Shown piece after piece: positions 1 through 8,232 of a stretch of 36,457 nt of DNA (position 1 is the first letter of the stretch; every line of letters begins with the position of its first letter). The DNA lies in assembly GCA_903825565.1 (NCBI GenBank), contig CAIKBD010000030.1, positions 1-36,457 of the forward strand, given 5' to 3'. Under the pieces are notes generated by a model that was given only the letters and a program-made list of their open reading frames with translations, had not been told where the DNA came from and ran no database searches. This stretch comes from an uncultured Anaerolineales bacterium. GTDB lineage: Bacteria > Chloroflexota > Anaerolineae > UBA4142. A program made the translations under genes and the position numbers.

Positions 1-1529
1 ATCGTTTGGAACAGCAAACAGAAATCGCGCCACAAGGAATAATTCTCGATGTAATCCAGTTCGAGCCGCACGCGTTCGTCGAGCGAGAGCGCGCCGCGCC
101 CCTGCGTTTGCATCGGACCCGTGATGCCCGGTTTCACGGCGAGTCGGCGGCGGTGCCACTCGGCGTACTGCGCGACGACGCGCGATTCTTCCGGGCGCGG
201 ACCGACGAGACTCATCTCGCCGCGCAACACGTTGCCAAGTTGCGGCAACTCGTCGAGACTGAACCGGCGCAAGATTTTGCCGACGCGCGTCACGCGCGGA
301 TCGTTCGGAATTTTGAACGTGGGCGGCGGCACCACACTCGCGCCGATCACCGTGTCGAGCAAATTTTCCGCGCCGTCTACCATCGAGCGAAATTTCCACA
401 GCGTAAACGGTTGTCCGTCCTTGCCGATGCGCGTCTGCGTAAAAATCACCGCGCCGGGCGAATCGAGTTTGATCGCCAGCACGATCCCCGCCATTATGGG
501 CGCGCACGCGATCAGCAAAAGCAACGCGCCGATCAGATCGAGCGCACGTTTCAATGTCGCGCTCCGCGCGATTTCGCCGAACACCCCGGCGATCAAGCCC
601 GTGCCGAGCGCGGCGGCGCGCACGACGATCAGACCCGGCGCGAGCACGGCGATGGCGGAATCGCGCCAGAGCACAAATTGTAGCAACGGCAACATGGCAA
701 GCGCGAGGACAAGCGCGATTCCGCCGGCGAGCATCGCCGCGCCGGGGACGAAAGGCGCGGCGACGAGCGAAGCGACCAACACGGGGAGCAGACCGACCTG
801 CATTTTCAGCGTTTGCGGCGTGTGCGAGTCGCACCAAATTTTTCCGGGATGGCGACGATGCACGCGCACTTTCCAATAGCCGATGCGAAATTTGCGGCGC
901 GCGTACGCGGCGAGCGTGGTCGGGTGATGATGAAACACGACGGCGAGCGGCGCAAAGATGAGGCGATGCCCTTGCTTGGCAAGCCGAAACGAAAACTCTT
1001 GATCCTCGACTGAGGCGTTGGGGAACGATTCGTCAAAGCCCTGGTTGGCGAGAAAGACGTTGCGCCGGTACGCCGCGCTGTACGTGTCCACGAAATCAAT
1101 CGCGGTGGCGCGCAACATTCGCACGTACTTTTCCTCGTACTCTGCCTGCACCCAGCGCGCGAGCGGCTCGCGCTGGCGCGTGCGATAAACGCCTTTGACG
1201 CCAACTACGCGCGGGTCGTCGAACGGCGCGAGCATTTCCCGAATCCAAGTCTGCGTCGGCGCGCAGTCCGCGTCGGTAAAGAGCAGAATATCGCCGCGCG
1301 CCGCGCTTGCGCCCAAGTTGCGCGCTGCGCCTGCGCCGCGCCGCATCGGCAACGTCAACAGCGTGATCGGGTAGCCCTCGGCGATGCGCGCGGTCGCGTC
1401 GGTCGAGCCATCGTTGACGACGATGATCTCGTAGGCGTCGCGCGGATAGTTTTGCACCTGCAACGCGTTCAGGCAATATTTGATCGTGCGGGCGGCGTTA
1501 TGCGCGGGAATGATAATTGTGGCACGCAT
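1..1529 (-). CDS. GT2 glycosyltransferase fused to a phosphoglycosyl transferase (C-terminus beyond window)
   Basis: I translated this frame codon by codon from ATG 1529 to base 1: it is open for 509 codons with no stop, so the gene continues past the left edge. Residues 1-230 are a GT-A family 2 domain (start MRATIIIPAHN, NDGSTDAT at 39-46, DAD at 86-88, EDQEF at 175-179). Residues 245-320 are hydrophobic. From about 325 comes a bacterial sugar transferase (monotopic PGT) domain: KRALDLIGA at 328-336, the RSM stretch near 381, the DE dyad in SLDELPQL (D426, E427), LVGPRP at 441-446 and KPGITGPMQ at 466-474. Inferred role: one polypeptide loads a sugar phosphate on undecaprenyl phosphate and adds or accepts a second sugar. 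Only 7 nt separate it from the upstream PD40 gene. Both domains look intact. Confidence 0.9.
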   Translation of the reverse strand, partial: MRATIIIPAHNAARTIKYCLNALQVQNYPRDAYEIIVVNDGSTDATARIAEGYPITLLTLPMRRGAGAARNLGASAARGDILLFTDADCAPTQTWIREMLAPFDDPRVVGVKGVYRTRQREPLARWVQAEYEEKYVRMLRATAIDFVDTYSAAYRRNVFLANQGFDESFPNASVEDQEFSFRLAKQGHRLIFAPLAVVFHHHPTTLAAYARRKFRIGYWKVRVHRRHPGKIWCDSHTPQTLKMQVGLLPVLVASLVAAPFVPGAAMLAGGIALVLALAMLPLLQFVLWRDSAIAVLAPGLIVVRAAALGTGLIAGVFGEIARSATLKRALDLIGALLLLIACAPIMAGIVLAIKLDSPGAVIFTQTRIGKDGQPFTLWKFRSMVDGAENLLDTVIGASVVPPPTFKIPNDPRVTRVGKILRRFSLDELPQLGNVLRGEMSLVGPRPEESRVVAQYAEWHRRRLAVKPGITGPMQTQGRGALSLDERVRLELDYIENYSLWRDFCLLFQT

Positions 1530-1536
1530 CTTTCTT

Positions 1537-3324
1537 TCATTGCCTCCACTTGATCCACACCGCGCCCCAGGCATCTTGCGAGCCGTCGCCCAGTTTGCGG
1601 ATCACGTTGCCGTCGGCGTTCATCAACCACAATTCGGTGAACGAACCGCCGTGGCCGCGATCCGACGAAAAGACGATCTGCTTGCCGTCCGGCGACCACG
1701 ACGGGTACTGATTCCAAAACCAATCGGTACTGAACGTCATCTGCCGCGTCGCGCGCGTGTTCGCATCGAGAATCCACAATTCGTGCCGGCCGGTTTCGGT
1801 GCTGACGTACGCGACCTTGGTGCCGTCCGGCGACCACGCCGGCGCGAACGCAATGCCGGCGCGTAACGCCGTGAGCGGTTGCGCCGGCAAAGACGGCTGG
1901 CGCAAATCGCTGCGCCAAATCTGCAACGTGTCCGGGCGATTGTGATCGGCGGAGTTGAACAGCGCGAACGCGCCATCCGGCGAAACCACGTCGCGCGCGA
2001 CGACCGTCTCGTACAGCGCGCGGTCCGTCACCAGACCCAGGTTCTTGCCGTCCGGGTCCATCACCCAGATCGAGGGGGCGTGGCGCGCGCCGCGCTGAAA
2101 CACAATCTTGTTGTACAGATCCGCCGGAACCGTGCGCTTGGCGGCTTGCACGATGGTGAGCGGCGTCGGCGTCGGCGTGGCAGTCGGCGAGGGCGTTAGG
2201 TTTTGGGCGGGGATCACGACCGGGATCGGCGTCGTCGTGATCCAATGTTTGGGCGTCGGCGTGAACGTGCCGGTCGTCATTGCCACCGCCGTCGCGTACA
2301 TCACTTGCGCGCTCACCGTCTCGACATTTGCCGGCGTCGGTTGCGGCGTGATCGGCATCAGCGGGAGCGCGGTGGCGTACTTGCGCGGGAACGGCGTCGG
2401 CGTGCCGTACTGCTTGGCGAACTCGGTCCCCTGCACGACGAACGCGGCGGCGGTAATCACATTTTGCGGCGTCGGCGTTTGCGTAATGAACAAGTATTGA
2501 TCGGGCACGGCGATCACGCGCAGAACCGGATGCAAACCGATTTTGGGATCGCGGTCGCCTGCATCCCAGGTGAACAGACTGTCGCCGCCGCTCGCCGGAC
2601 CATCGAGCCGAAACACGATTTGCCCGGTCTTGGTCACCAGCTCTTCCAGGCGCGCGAGTTGCGCGGGCGCAAACACGAATTGGTTGAGGCGATCCTCGGC
2701 GAGGTCTTCCGGCTTGAGCACTGCGCCCACGTCGGCGACCGGTTGCGCGTCGCGGAAATTTTGATTCGGGCGCGTCGTCCAGTCGCGCAAGAGATCGGCG
2801 GGCAACAAACGAAGCGTCCACCCACCGTTCGATCCCAGGTTGTTGCGATTCAGCCCGACGAGTTCGACGCGCGCGGACAGAATTTTCGAGCCGGGGATGA
2901 TTTCGGATGCATCGAAATACAACAGCGTTTGAAACGTCTGCTCGCGGTAATAGCCGACGTGCAAATTGCGGTCGCCCCAATGGATGCCGGTCTCTTTGTT
3001 CGTGAGCCAGCCGCTTTTCTTCGGGTCGGCGTTGAACGCAAACACTTCCGCGTTCGCCGCCAGACTGGGCATAGGAAGCGGCGTGCGCGCGGCAACCGGC
3101 GGCGGCAATGGAATGTTGGGCACGGTGGGAAACGGTGTGAGCGTTGGGCGCGGCGTGCCGGTCGCGCGCGGCGGCGGCGTGAGAGTCGGCGTGCGGGTCA
3201 GCGTCGGCGTGGGCGCGGCGAAAAAGCCCGGCGCGAACATGAGGAAAACGATAAACGCCACCGCGCTGGCAAGCATCCACAAAATCGTTTCGAGCGCGGG
3301 CAAACGGTCGGATAATCGGTCCAA
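1537..3324 (-). CDS. Membrane-anchored protein with DNRLRE-like domain and PD40 (TolB-like) beta-propeller
   Basis: 595 aa from a TTG start 29 nt after the kinase stop; an ATG a few codons in is possible. One hydrophobic segment at about 12-36 is followed by a Thr/Pro-rich linker (35-70), so the rest is probably extracytoplasmic. Residues about 85-290 resemble DNRLRE/disaggregatase-type beta-sandwich modules (YFDASEIIPGSKILSARVEL). A second TP-rich linker follows at about 365-395. The C-terminal 190 residues contain PD40 propeller blades (SPDGAFALF, WSPDGTKVAYVS, WSPDGKQIVFSSDRG). No catalytic motif is seen. Such anchored propellers bind proteins or glycans. Position between the chain-length kinase and a PGT suggests a structural or glycan-interacting accessory to the polymer machinery; that is inference. 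Confidence 0.85.
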   Translation of the reverse strand: MDRLSDRLPALETILWMLASAVAFIVFLMFAPGFFAAPTPTLTRTPTLTPPPRATGTPRPTLTPFPTVPNIPLPPPVAARTPLPMPSLAANAEVFAFNADPKKSGWLTNKETGIHWGDRNLHVGYYREQTFQTLLYFDASEIIPGSKILSARVELVGLNRNNLGSNGGWTLRLLPADLLRDWTTRPNQNFRDAQPVADVGAVLKPEDLAEDRLNQFVFAPAQLARLEELVTKTGQIVFRLDGPASGGDSLFTWDAGDRDPKIGLHPVLRVIAVPDQYLFITQTPTPQNVITAAAFVVQGTEFAKQYGTPTPFPRKYATALPLMPITPQPTPANVETVSAQVMYATAVAMTTGTFTPTPKHWITTTPIPVVIPAQNLTPSPTATPTPTPLTIVQAAKRTVPADLYNKIVFQRGARHAPSIWVMDPDGKNLGLVTDRALYETVVARDVVSPDGAFALFNSADHNRPDTLQIWRSDLRQPSLPAQPLTALRAGIAFAPAWSPDGTKVAYVSTETGRHELWILDANTRATRQMTFSTDWFWNQYPSWSPDGKQIVFSSDRGHGGSFTELWLMNADGNVIRKLGDGSQDAWGAVWIKWRQ

Positions 3325-3353
3325 AATAATTCTCGCGGGAGTCAGGTCAGAGT

Positions 3354-4982
3354 TTATTCCGGCGGCGCGGGCGGTTCTTGCAACACGGCTGGCGCGGGCA
3401 TTTCTTTTTGCTTTTTGTCTTTCGACGAGTAGTAATAATAGTGATAATAGCCGGACGCGCGGCGCGTGCTGAGTTTGTTGAGCACGATGCCAAAGACTTT
3501 GGTGTTCGTCTGCTTGAGCGTGGCGAGCGCGCGTTTGGTCGCGTCGCTACGCGTGCGCCCGGCATCCACGACGAGCATCGCGCCGGAGCACCGCGCGCCG
3601 AGAATGCACGCGTCCGCCACCGCCAACACCGGCGGCGAATCCAAAATCACCATATCCGATTGCGCGCGCAATTCTTGCAAAATCTTTTTCATCAGTGGTG
3701 AATCCAGCATCTCTGCCGGGTTCGGCGGAAGGGGTCCGCTCGTGATCACGCGCAGGGTCGGTACACCGGTCGGTTGCAAAATGCTGTCGAGCGGCGGCGC
3801 GTCGTCGAGGAATAAACTGCTCAAGCCGGCGCTATTGGCAAAACCGAACAGTTTGTGGATCATCGGTCGGCGCAAGTCCGTGTCCACCAACACCACGCGC
3901 CGCCCGCCTTGCGCCATCGTCACGGCGAGATTTGCGGCGGTCGTCGTCTTGCCTTCGCCGGGTCCCGCGCTCGTCACGACGAGCGCGCCGGTCGGGTTTT
4001 CGATTCCACTGAAACGCAAGTTGGTGCGCAGGACACGGTACGCCTCGGAGATCGGCGAGCGCGGATGCTTGAACGTGATCAGTTGATCGGGCGCTTGGCG
4101 AATGCCGGCGATGCGCGAGATCGCGCCCAACGTGGACGCGCCCAACACGCGTTGCGCGTCGTCCGCGTCCTTGATCGTGTCGTCGAGATATTCGAGCAGG
4201 AACGCGACGCCGGCGGCAAGCACCGCGCCGGCAATCGCGGCGAACATGACGTTTTGCGGAATGTTGGGGCTGACCGGCGATTTCGGCTCTTGCGCCGGCG
4301 CGAGCACGGTCACGAACAAGTTCGAGCCGGTGAGCAGTAACTGGGAGAGCGACGCGTAATTGCGTTGCCAGTCCGCGATTTTCGTTTGGAGCACCGCCGC
4401 ACGCCCGTTGAGGTCGTTCAGTTTGACCGGATCGTTTTCAATCGCGGCTTGGCTCGTCAAGGTCGTCAGCGATTTCTGCGCGGTTTCGAGTTGAATTTTG
4501 ATCTGCGCGAGTTGCGCGGTGACGAACGCGCGTTGTTCTTCAGATTGACGTTGCTGCGTGCTGATTGGGCCCTGTAAAATGAGTTGCCGCGCCACTTCGT
4601 CCGCAATCGTTTTGGCTTGCGCCGGATCGAGATCTGTCACGCTGATCTGCACGAGTTGACTGCCCGCCGCTTTGGCTGTGACCTTGAAGTACAAATTCTG
4701 CCAGGGTTGGGGCCATTGGATCGCGTCGGCAGTCGCTTGCAGGATCGCCGGTTGCGTGGCGAGCAGAGCATACGCCGCCGCGAAATTCGTCGCCGATTGC
4801 ACGGCGTCCACGTACGGATTCGGATTCGGCTGATTCTGTCCGACGAGCACGGTCGTCTCCGCGCGATAGACCGGGCGGATTTGCAAACTGTAATAGTAAC
4901 TCGACCCGGCGGCGAGCGCGCCGAGCAGAATCACTAACCAGAGCCATTTGCGCGCGAGCGCAAAATACTGTCGTAGTTCCAC
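3354..4982 (-). CDS. wzc: Polysaccharide co-polymerase / bacterial tyrosine autokinase (Wzz-BY-kinase, Wzc/EpsC type)
   Basis: 542 aa. The N-terminal Wzz domain has TM1 at about 13-33, a periplasmic/extracellular coiled region (about 150-215, Gln/Leu-rich) and TM2 at about 244-266. The cytoplasmic BY-kinase has Walker A (SAGPGEGKTTTAA, 338-350), Walker A' (VVLVDTDLRRP, 363-373) and Walker B (MVILDSPPVL, 444-453). The tail carries a Tyr cluster (GYYHYYYYSS, 511-520), the usual autophosphorylation site, then a Pro-rich end. The single-chain Gram-negative-type arrangement is complete. The family controls chain length and export with Wzy and an outer partner. No phosphatase or OPX gene is in view. 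The open frame begins at ATG 4982, with a 115-nt gap to the polymerase gene upstream. Confidence 0.95.
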   Translation of the reverse strand: MELRQYFALARKWLWLVILLGALAAGSSYYYSLQIRPVYRAETTVLVGQNQPNPNPYVDAVQSATNFAAAYALLATQPAILQATADAIQWPQPWQNLYFKVTAKAAGSQLVQISVTDLDPAQAKTIADEVARQLILQGPISTQQRQSEEQRAFVTAQLAQIKIQLETAQKSLTTLTSQAAIENDPVKLNDLNGRAAVLQTKIADWQRNYASLSQLLLTGSNLFVTVLAPAQEPKSPVSPNIPQNVMFAAIAGAVLAAGVAFLLEYLDDTIKDADDAQRVLGASTLGAISRIAGIRQAPDQLITFKHPRSPISEAYRVLRTNLRFSGIENPTGALVVTSAGPGEGKTTTAANLAVTMAQGGRRVVLVDTDLRRPMIHKLFGFANSAGLSSLFLDDAPPLDSILQPTGVPTLRVITSGPLPPNPAEMLDSPLMKKILQELRAQSDMVILDSPPVLAVADACILGARCSGAMLVVDAGRTRSDATKRALATLKQTNTKVFGIVLNKLSTRRASGYYHYYYYSSKDKKQKEMPAPAVLQEPPAPPE

Positions 4983-5097
4983 ATTTACCTCAGTTCAACG
5001 AGCGTTAACGGGTAGATAGCGGATAGGTAACGGATAAACGGATATACACGCACGTCACTAAAACCGGTTGTTTTTCTTTGCGGTTTGGCGGTTGGTG
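4983..5097. other. Intergenic stretch with degenerate short repeats
   Basis: This 115-nt gap lies between the polymerase stop and the kinase start. Bases 5004-5042 repeat variants of a (gg)taacgga/ggata word (taacggg, agcggata, ggtaacgga, taaacggata). No convincing promoter or terminator could be assigned; it might contain a promoter for the kinase and downstream genes. Confidence 0.4.
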
Positions 5098-6252
5098 TTA
5101 CTTCTGCGATGCCGCGTTGCCAAACGCTAGCGCGAGCAAGAGCCAGAGCACAACGCTTGATTTCGCCGTGCCCCACATTGCCACATCGCCCAAGCCGTGC
5201 GCCAGTACGACGACGAACGCGGCGAGGACGCCAATCGCCAAATGTTTTTCCGCATCCGCGCGATACGCGCGCCAGGTCGCGCGCCACGCGTAGAGCAACA
5301 ATGTCGCAAACGCCGCGACGCCGCACACGCCGGTATCCAACGCAACTTGGAGCAAGAGATTGTGCGCGTGTGTCGGCGCGATGCCCGGCGTTGCCGGCGT
5401 GTGGGGCCACGCCGTCGGCGCGATGCGCACGTACGCGTTCAGCCCCACGCCGACCCAGGGCGATTCGCGGATCAGGTGAATGGACTGCGCCCAAATATCC
5501 TGCCGCATCAAAAACGTGCCGGGCACGGGCGTGCTAATCGCATCGTGAATCCAGGCAGACACGCCCCAAATCTCCGCGCCGCTGTTCGCGTACCACGCGC
5601 CCACCGCCGCGAGCGGAATCAGCGCGAACAACGCGGGGCGGTACAGCATCGCCCAGACTGCCACGCCCAACGCCAGCGCGAACAGTGCGCCGCGCGATTG
5701 CAACAGGATCGTGATCGCGATCAGCGGCGCGAGCGCAATCGCGCCGAGCGCGCGCGACCAGCGCTCGCGGCGCAGTGCCAACGCCAACGCGATGGGCACG
5801 ATGGGGGCAAGCGCGCCGGCGAGAATGTTCGTGTTCGTCGTTTTGGGTAACCGTGGTTCCCATTGTTTGTAAAAATCCGTCAAGCCGAATAATTTTTCGG
5901 AACCCCAGTTCGCGGTAAACGGCGCGATGACGGCGAACCCAACCCCCAAAACGACCAAGACCATCGCGCCGCGCCACAGATCTTCCGGCGTCTGCAAACG
6001 ATCCAGCGCGACGAAAAACACCGTGACGCCGGCGACCACTTGCGCGGCGGTGATCACTGCCAAGTCCGGCGCGGGCGAAATCGCAAACCCGATAGCGGTC
6101 AGCGCGAGCAAGATCGTCAGCGGCAGGTTCGCGCGCGAGACGGGAAACGGCGCGCCCAGCGCGCTCCACCGGCAAAGCCACACGCCGAGCGCGGCGACAA
6201 AGCCCACGCTCATCAGCGGCGAGGGGAACCAGAGCAGACCGACAATCGGCAA
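5098..6252 (-). CDS. O-antigen ligase/polymerase (Wzy_C family) membrane protein
   Basis: A polytopic membrane protein of about 385-400 aa with roughly ten hydrophobic segments. The Wzy_C signature loop is present: the extracytoplasmic loop ends in RESPWVGVGLNAYVRI, then PTHAHNLLLQVALDTGVCG, with the typical HNxxLQ motif. It either polymerises lipid-linked repeat units or ligates polymer to an acceptor; sequence alone does not decide. The start is unclear: the frame stays open through the end of the aminotransferase gene to a TTG at 6522, but codons before about 6303 encode Arg/Asp-rich, unlikely residues. I chose TTG 6252, just ahead of the first membrane segment; the hydrophobic stretch begins a few residues earlier. 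It is the second such protein in the window, the other being at 18419-19804. Confidence 0.85.
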   Translation of the reverse strand: MPIVGLLWFPSPLMSVGFVAALGVWLCRWSALGAPFPVSRANLPLTILLALTAIGFAISPAPDLAVITAAQVVAGVTVFFVALDRLQTPEDLWRGAMVLVVLGVGFAVIAPFTANWGSEKLFGLTDFYKQWEPRLPKTTNTNILAGALAPIVPIALALALRRERWSRALGAIALAPLIAITILLQSRGALFALALGVAVWAMLYRPALFALIPLAAVGAWYANSGAEIWGVSAWIHDAISTPVPGTFLMRQDIWAQSIHLIRESPWVGVGLNAYVRIAPTAWPHTPATPGIAPTHAHNLLLQVALDTGVCGVAAFATLLLYAWRATWRAYRADAEKHLAIGVLAAFVVVLAHGLGDVAMWGTAKSSVVLWLLLALAFGNAASQK

Positions 6253-6299
6253 AACGATCCAAGGCGCAACCCGCGTGATGGCGCGCGCGCCGCGCTGGA

Positions 6300-7445
6300 T
6301 TACGCCGATGGCGCAATCTCCTTCAGCGCGCGCCGCGTCGCCGCAACGACGAGATCGATCATCGCATCGCTCATCATCGGAAACAACGGCAGTGTCACTT
6401 GGCGCGCCGCCACCGCTTCGGTTTGCGGCAAGGCAACGTCGGGGTACCGTTTGCGATAGTACGTGAACTGGTGAATTGGCGGGTAATGGATACTCGTCTG
6501 CACGCCCTCGGCGCGCAAGCAATCCATAAACCGTTGCCGATTTGCGCCGGGCGGCAACAACACGGGAAAGAGGTGATGCGCCGATTGCGCGGGCGCGTCG
6601 CGGAAGGGCAGCTCGAGCGCGGTGTCTTGCAAGCGTTGCCAGTACGTTTCGGTGATCGCCTGGCGGCAGAGATTATCGGCGCGTAGCTTTCGGAGTTGCG
6701 CCAAGCCGAGCGCGGAACGCAGTTCGTCCATGCGATAGTTATAGCCGAGTTCGACCACGTCGTAGGTGTACGCGTGCCCCTGGTGCCGATCCCAGGTCAG
6801 CGTCGTCATGCCGTGCGAGCGCATCAAACGCACGCGTTCCGCCACATCGTCGCGGTTCGTCACCAGCATCCCGCCTTCGCCGGTCGAAAGGTTCTTGTTC
6901 GAGAAAAAACTAAAGCACCCCACGTCGCCCCACGCGCCCAACGCCTTGCCGTTCAACGTTGCGCCCGGCGCGTGCGCCGCGTCTTCGACGACCGCCAGTT
7001 TGTAGCGCGCGGCAAGTTCCATAATCGCATCCATCGGGCACGGATAGCCGCCGTAATGCACGACGGCGATGGCGCACGTGCGCGGCGTGATTTGTTTTTC
7101 GATAGCGGCGGGCGCGAGGTTGAGATCGTGCGCGCCGAGAATATCGGCAAAGCGCACCTCCGCGCCGGTGTAGAGCGCGGCGTTCGTCGTCGCCACGAAC
7201 GTGAGCGCCGGCGCGATTACCTCGTCGCCGGGACCGATGCCGAGCGCGCGGTACGCGAGATGCAACGCCACCGTCGCGTTCGTCACCGCAAACGCGTGCT
7301 TGACCCCAACGAGTTTCGCAAACTCGGTTTCAAACTCCTGGGTCACCATGCCCATCGTGAGCCACCGGCTCCACAGCACGTCGAGCACGGCGTGTTCTTC
7401 GTTCAGGTCATAATGTAAATCGGCTAACGGTACGCGCCAGTTCAT
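6300..7445 (-). CDS. DegT/DnrJ/EryC1/StrS family sugar aminotransferase
   Basis: 381 aa from ATG 7445, preceded by a good Shine-Dalgarno (GGGGGGAGAATTT). The frame is open further upstream but only with shadow codons. PLP-fold landmarks: EVIAPALTFVATTNA (75-89), the cofactor aspartate in VVEDAAHAPG (D155) and the Schiff-base lysine in FSNKNLSTGEGG (K184). A YNYRMDELRSALGL stretch follows, and the C-terminus has the usual IHYPP-type small-domain motif. The family transfers an amino group from glutamate to a 3- or 4-keto NDP-sugar. It lies directly downstream of a nucleotidyltransferase and a LegB-type 4,6-dehydratase, so conversion of a 4-keto-6-deoxy NDP-sugar to its 4-amino form is the likely reaction. 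Regiochemistry and sugar are inferred. Confidence 0.93.
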   Translation of the reverse strand: MNWRVPLADLHYDLNEEHAVLDVLWSRWLTMGMVTQEFETEFAKLVGVKHAFAVTNATVALHLAYRALGIGPGDEVIAPALTFVATTNAALYTGAEVRFADILGAHDLNLAPAAIEKQITPRTCAIAVVHYGGYPCPMDAIMELAARYKLAVVEDAAHAPGATLNGKALGAWGDVGCFSFFSNKNLSTGEGGMLVTNRDDVAERVRLMRSHGMTTLTWDRHQGHAYTYDVVELGYNYRMDELRSALGLAQLRKLRADNLCRQAITETYWQRLQDTALELPFRDAPAQSAHHLFPVLLPPGANRQRFMDCLRAEGVQTSIHYPPIHQFTYYRKRYPDVALPQTEAVAARQVTLPLFPMMSDAMIDLVVAATRRALKEIAPSA

Positions 7446-7485
7446 AAATTCTCCCCCCAATCCTTGCCAGTTTTGCCTGCAAGGT

Positions 7486-8199
7486 CTATGCGGCTTCGCC
7501 CAAAATTTCCGGCTTGAGCGTTTCGAACTCGCGGATCGCTTGCTCGTAATCATCCGCACGGCCCAGGTCTTGCCAGTAGCCGTCGAAGGGATAACCGACG
7601 ACGCGCTCTTTTTGTTCGAGCAAGTGGAGAACGAGATCGGGAAAATCGAAATACTTGCCGCGCGGAATGTAGGTCAGCACGCGCGGCTCAAACACATAAA
7701 TTCCCATACTCACGTGAAATTCGTACGTCGGTTTTTCGATATAGCCGATGATGTCGTTGCCGCCGTTGCGTTGAATCACGCCGAGATCGATCTTGACCTG
7801 GCGGCGGTGCATCGCAATCGTCGCGACGCCGCCCTGCGCGCGATGAAATTCGATCAGCGCGCGCAAGTCGAGCGTGGTCAGCACATCGCCGTTCGTCACG
7901 AGAAAAGTTTGTTCGAGATCGCCGACAAACGCGAGTGGTCCCGCCGTGCCGAGCGGTTGCTCCTCGTAACTGTAGCGAATCGGCAAACCAAAACGTTCGC
8001 CGTTTTGAAAAAACGCTTGCATCAATTCGGCGAGATGACCGACGGTCAGCACCACTTCGGCGACGCCGGCGCGCTTCATTTGGCGCAACAAGATTTCCAA
8101 GATCGGCAAATCGCCGACCGGCATCATGGGCTTGGGCAAAATTTTTGTATACGGCGCAAGACGGGTTCCTTTTCCCCCCGCTAACACAACGGCTTTCAT
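7486..8199 (-). CDS. Sugar-phosphate nucleotidyltransferase (NTP_transferase family)
   Basis: 237 aa, ATG 8199 with GAGGAA Shine-Dalgarno 5 nt upstream. The N-terminal signature is complete: VVLAGGKGTRLAPYT (4-18) and PKPMMPVGDLPILE (22-35). TNGDVL supplies the metal-binding aspartate, and EKPTYEFHVSMGIYVF is the conserved middle motif of this compact class. There is no C-terminal beta-helix or CBS domain, so it is the short form (RfbF/HddC-like), not a bifunctional GlmU type. It would activate a hexose or hexosamine 1-phosphate to an NDP-sugar for the dehydratase upstream and aminotransferase downstream; the gene order 4,6-dehydratase, nucleotidyltransferase, aminotransferase supports this. 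Base (dTTP, UTP, GTP or CTP) cannot be told from sequence. Confidence 0.92.
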   Translation of the reverse strand: MKAVVLAGGKGTRLAPYTKILPKPMMPVGDLPILEILLRQMKRAGVAEVVLTVGHLAELMQAFFQNGERFGLPIRYSYEEQPLGTAGPLAFVGDLEQTFLVTNGDVLTTLDLRALIEFHRAQGGVATIAMHRRQVKIDLGVIQRNGGNDIIGYIEKPTYEFHVSMGIYVFEPRVLTYIPRGKYFDFPDLVLHLLEQKERVVGYPFDGYWQDLGRADDYEQAIREFETLKPEILGEAA

Positions 8200-8232
8200 C
8201 TGTTCCTCTTTTTCCTAAAAACTAGACTCGTT

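Noticed and set aside
6-683. Long plus-strand open frame rich in Arg/His/Glu
   Set aside because: It is the antisense of the PGT domain of the fusion gene, which has clear motifs on the minus strand. High GC makes long shadow frames common here.
2160-2190. GTCGGC tandem pattern
   Set aside because: It simply encodes the Thr-Pro linker of the PD40 protein; not a CRISPR or satellite.
1469-3280. 603-codon minus-strand frame overlapping the PD40 gene
   Set aside because: It encodes Arg/His/Asp-rich low-information sequence with no domain, while the adjacent frame gives propeller repeats and a membrane anchor.
2203-3315. 370-codon plus-strand frame
   Set aside because: Antisense shadow of the PD40 gene; Arg-rich without recognisable features.
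4985-5494. 169-codon minus-strand frame after the Wzy-like gene
   Set aside because: Overlaps the Wzy C-terminal coding region in another frame and lacks a plausible protein.
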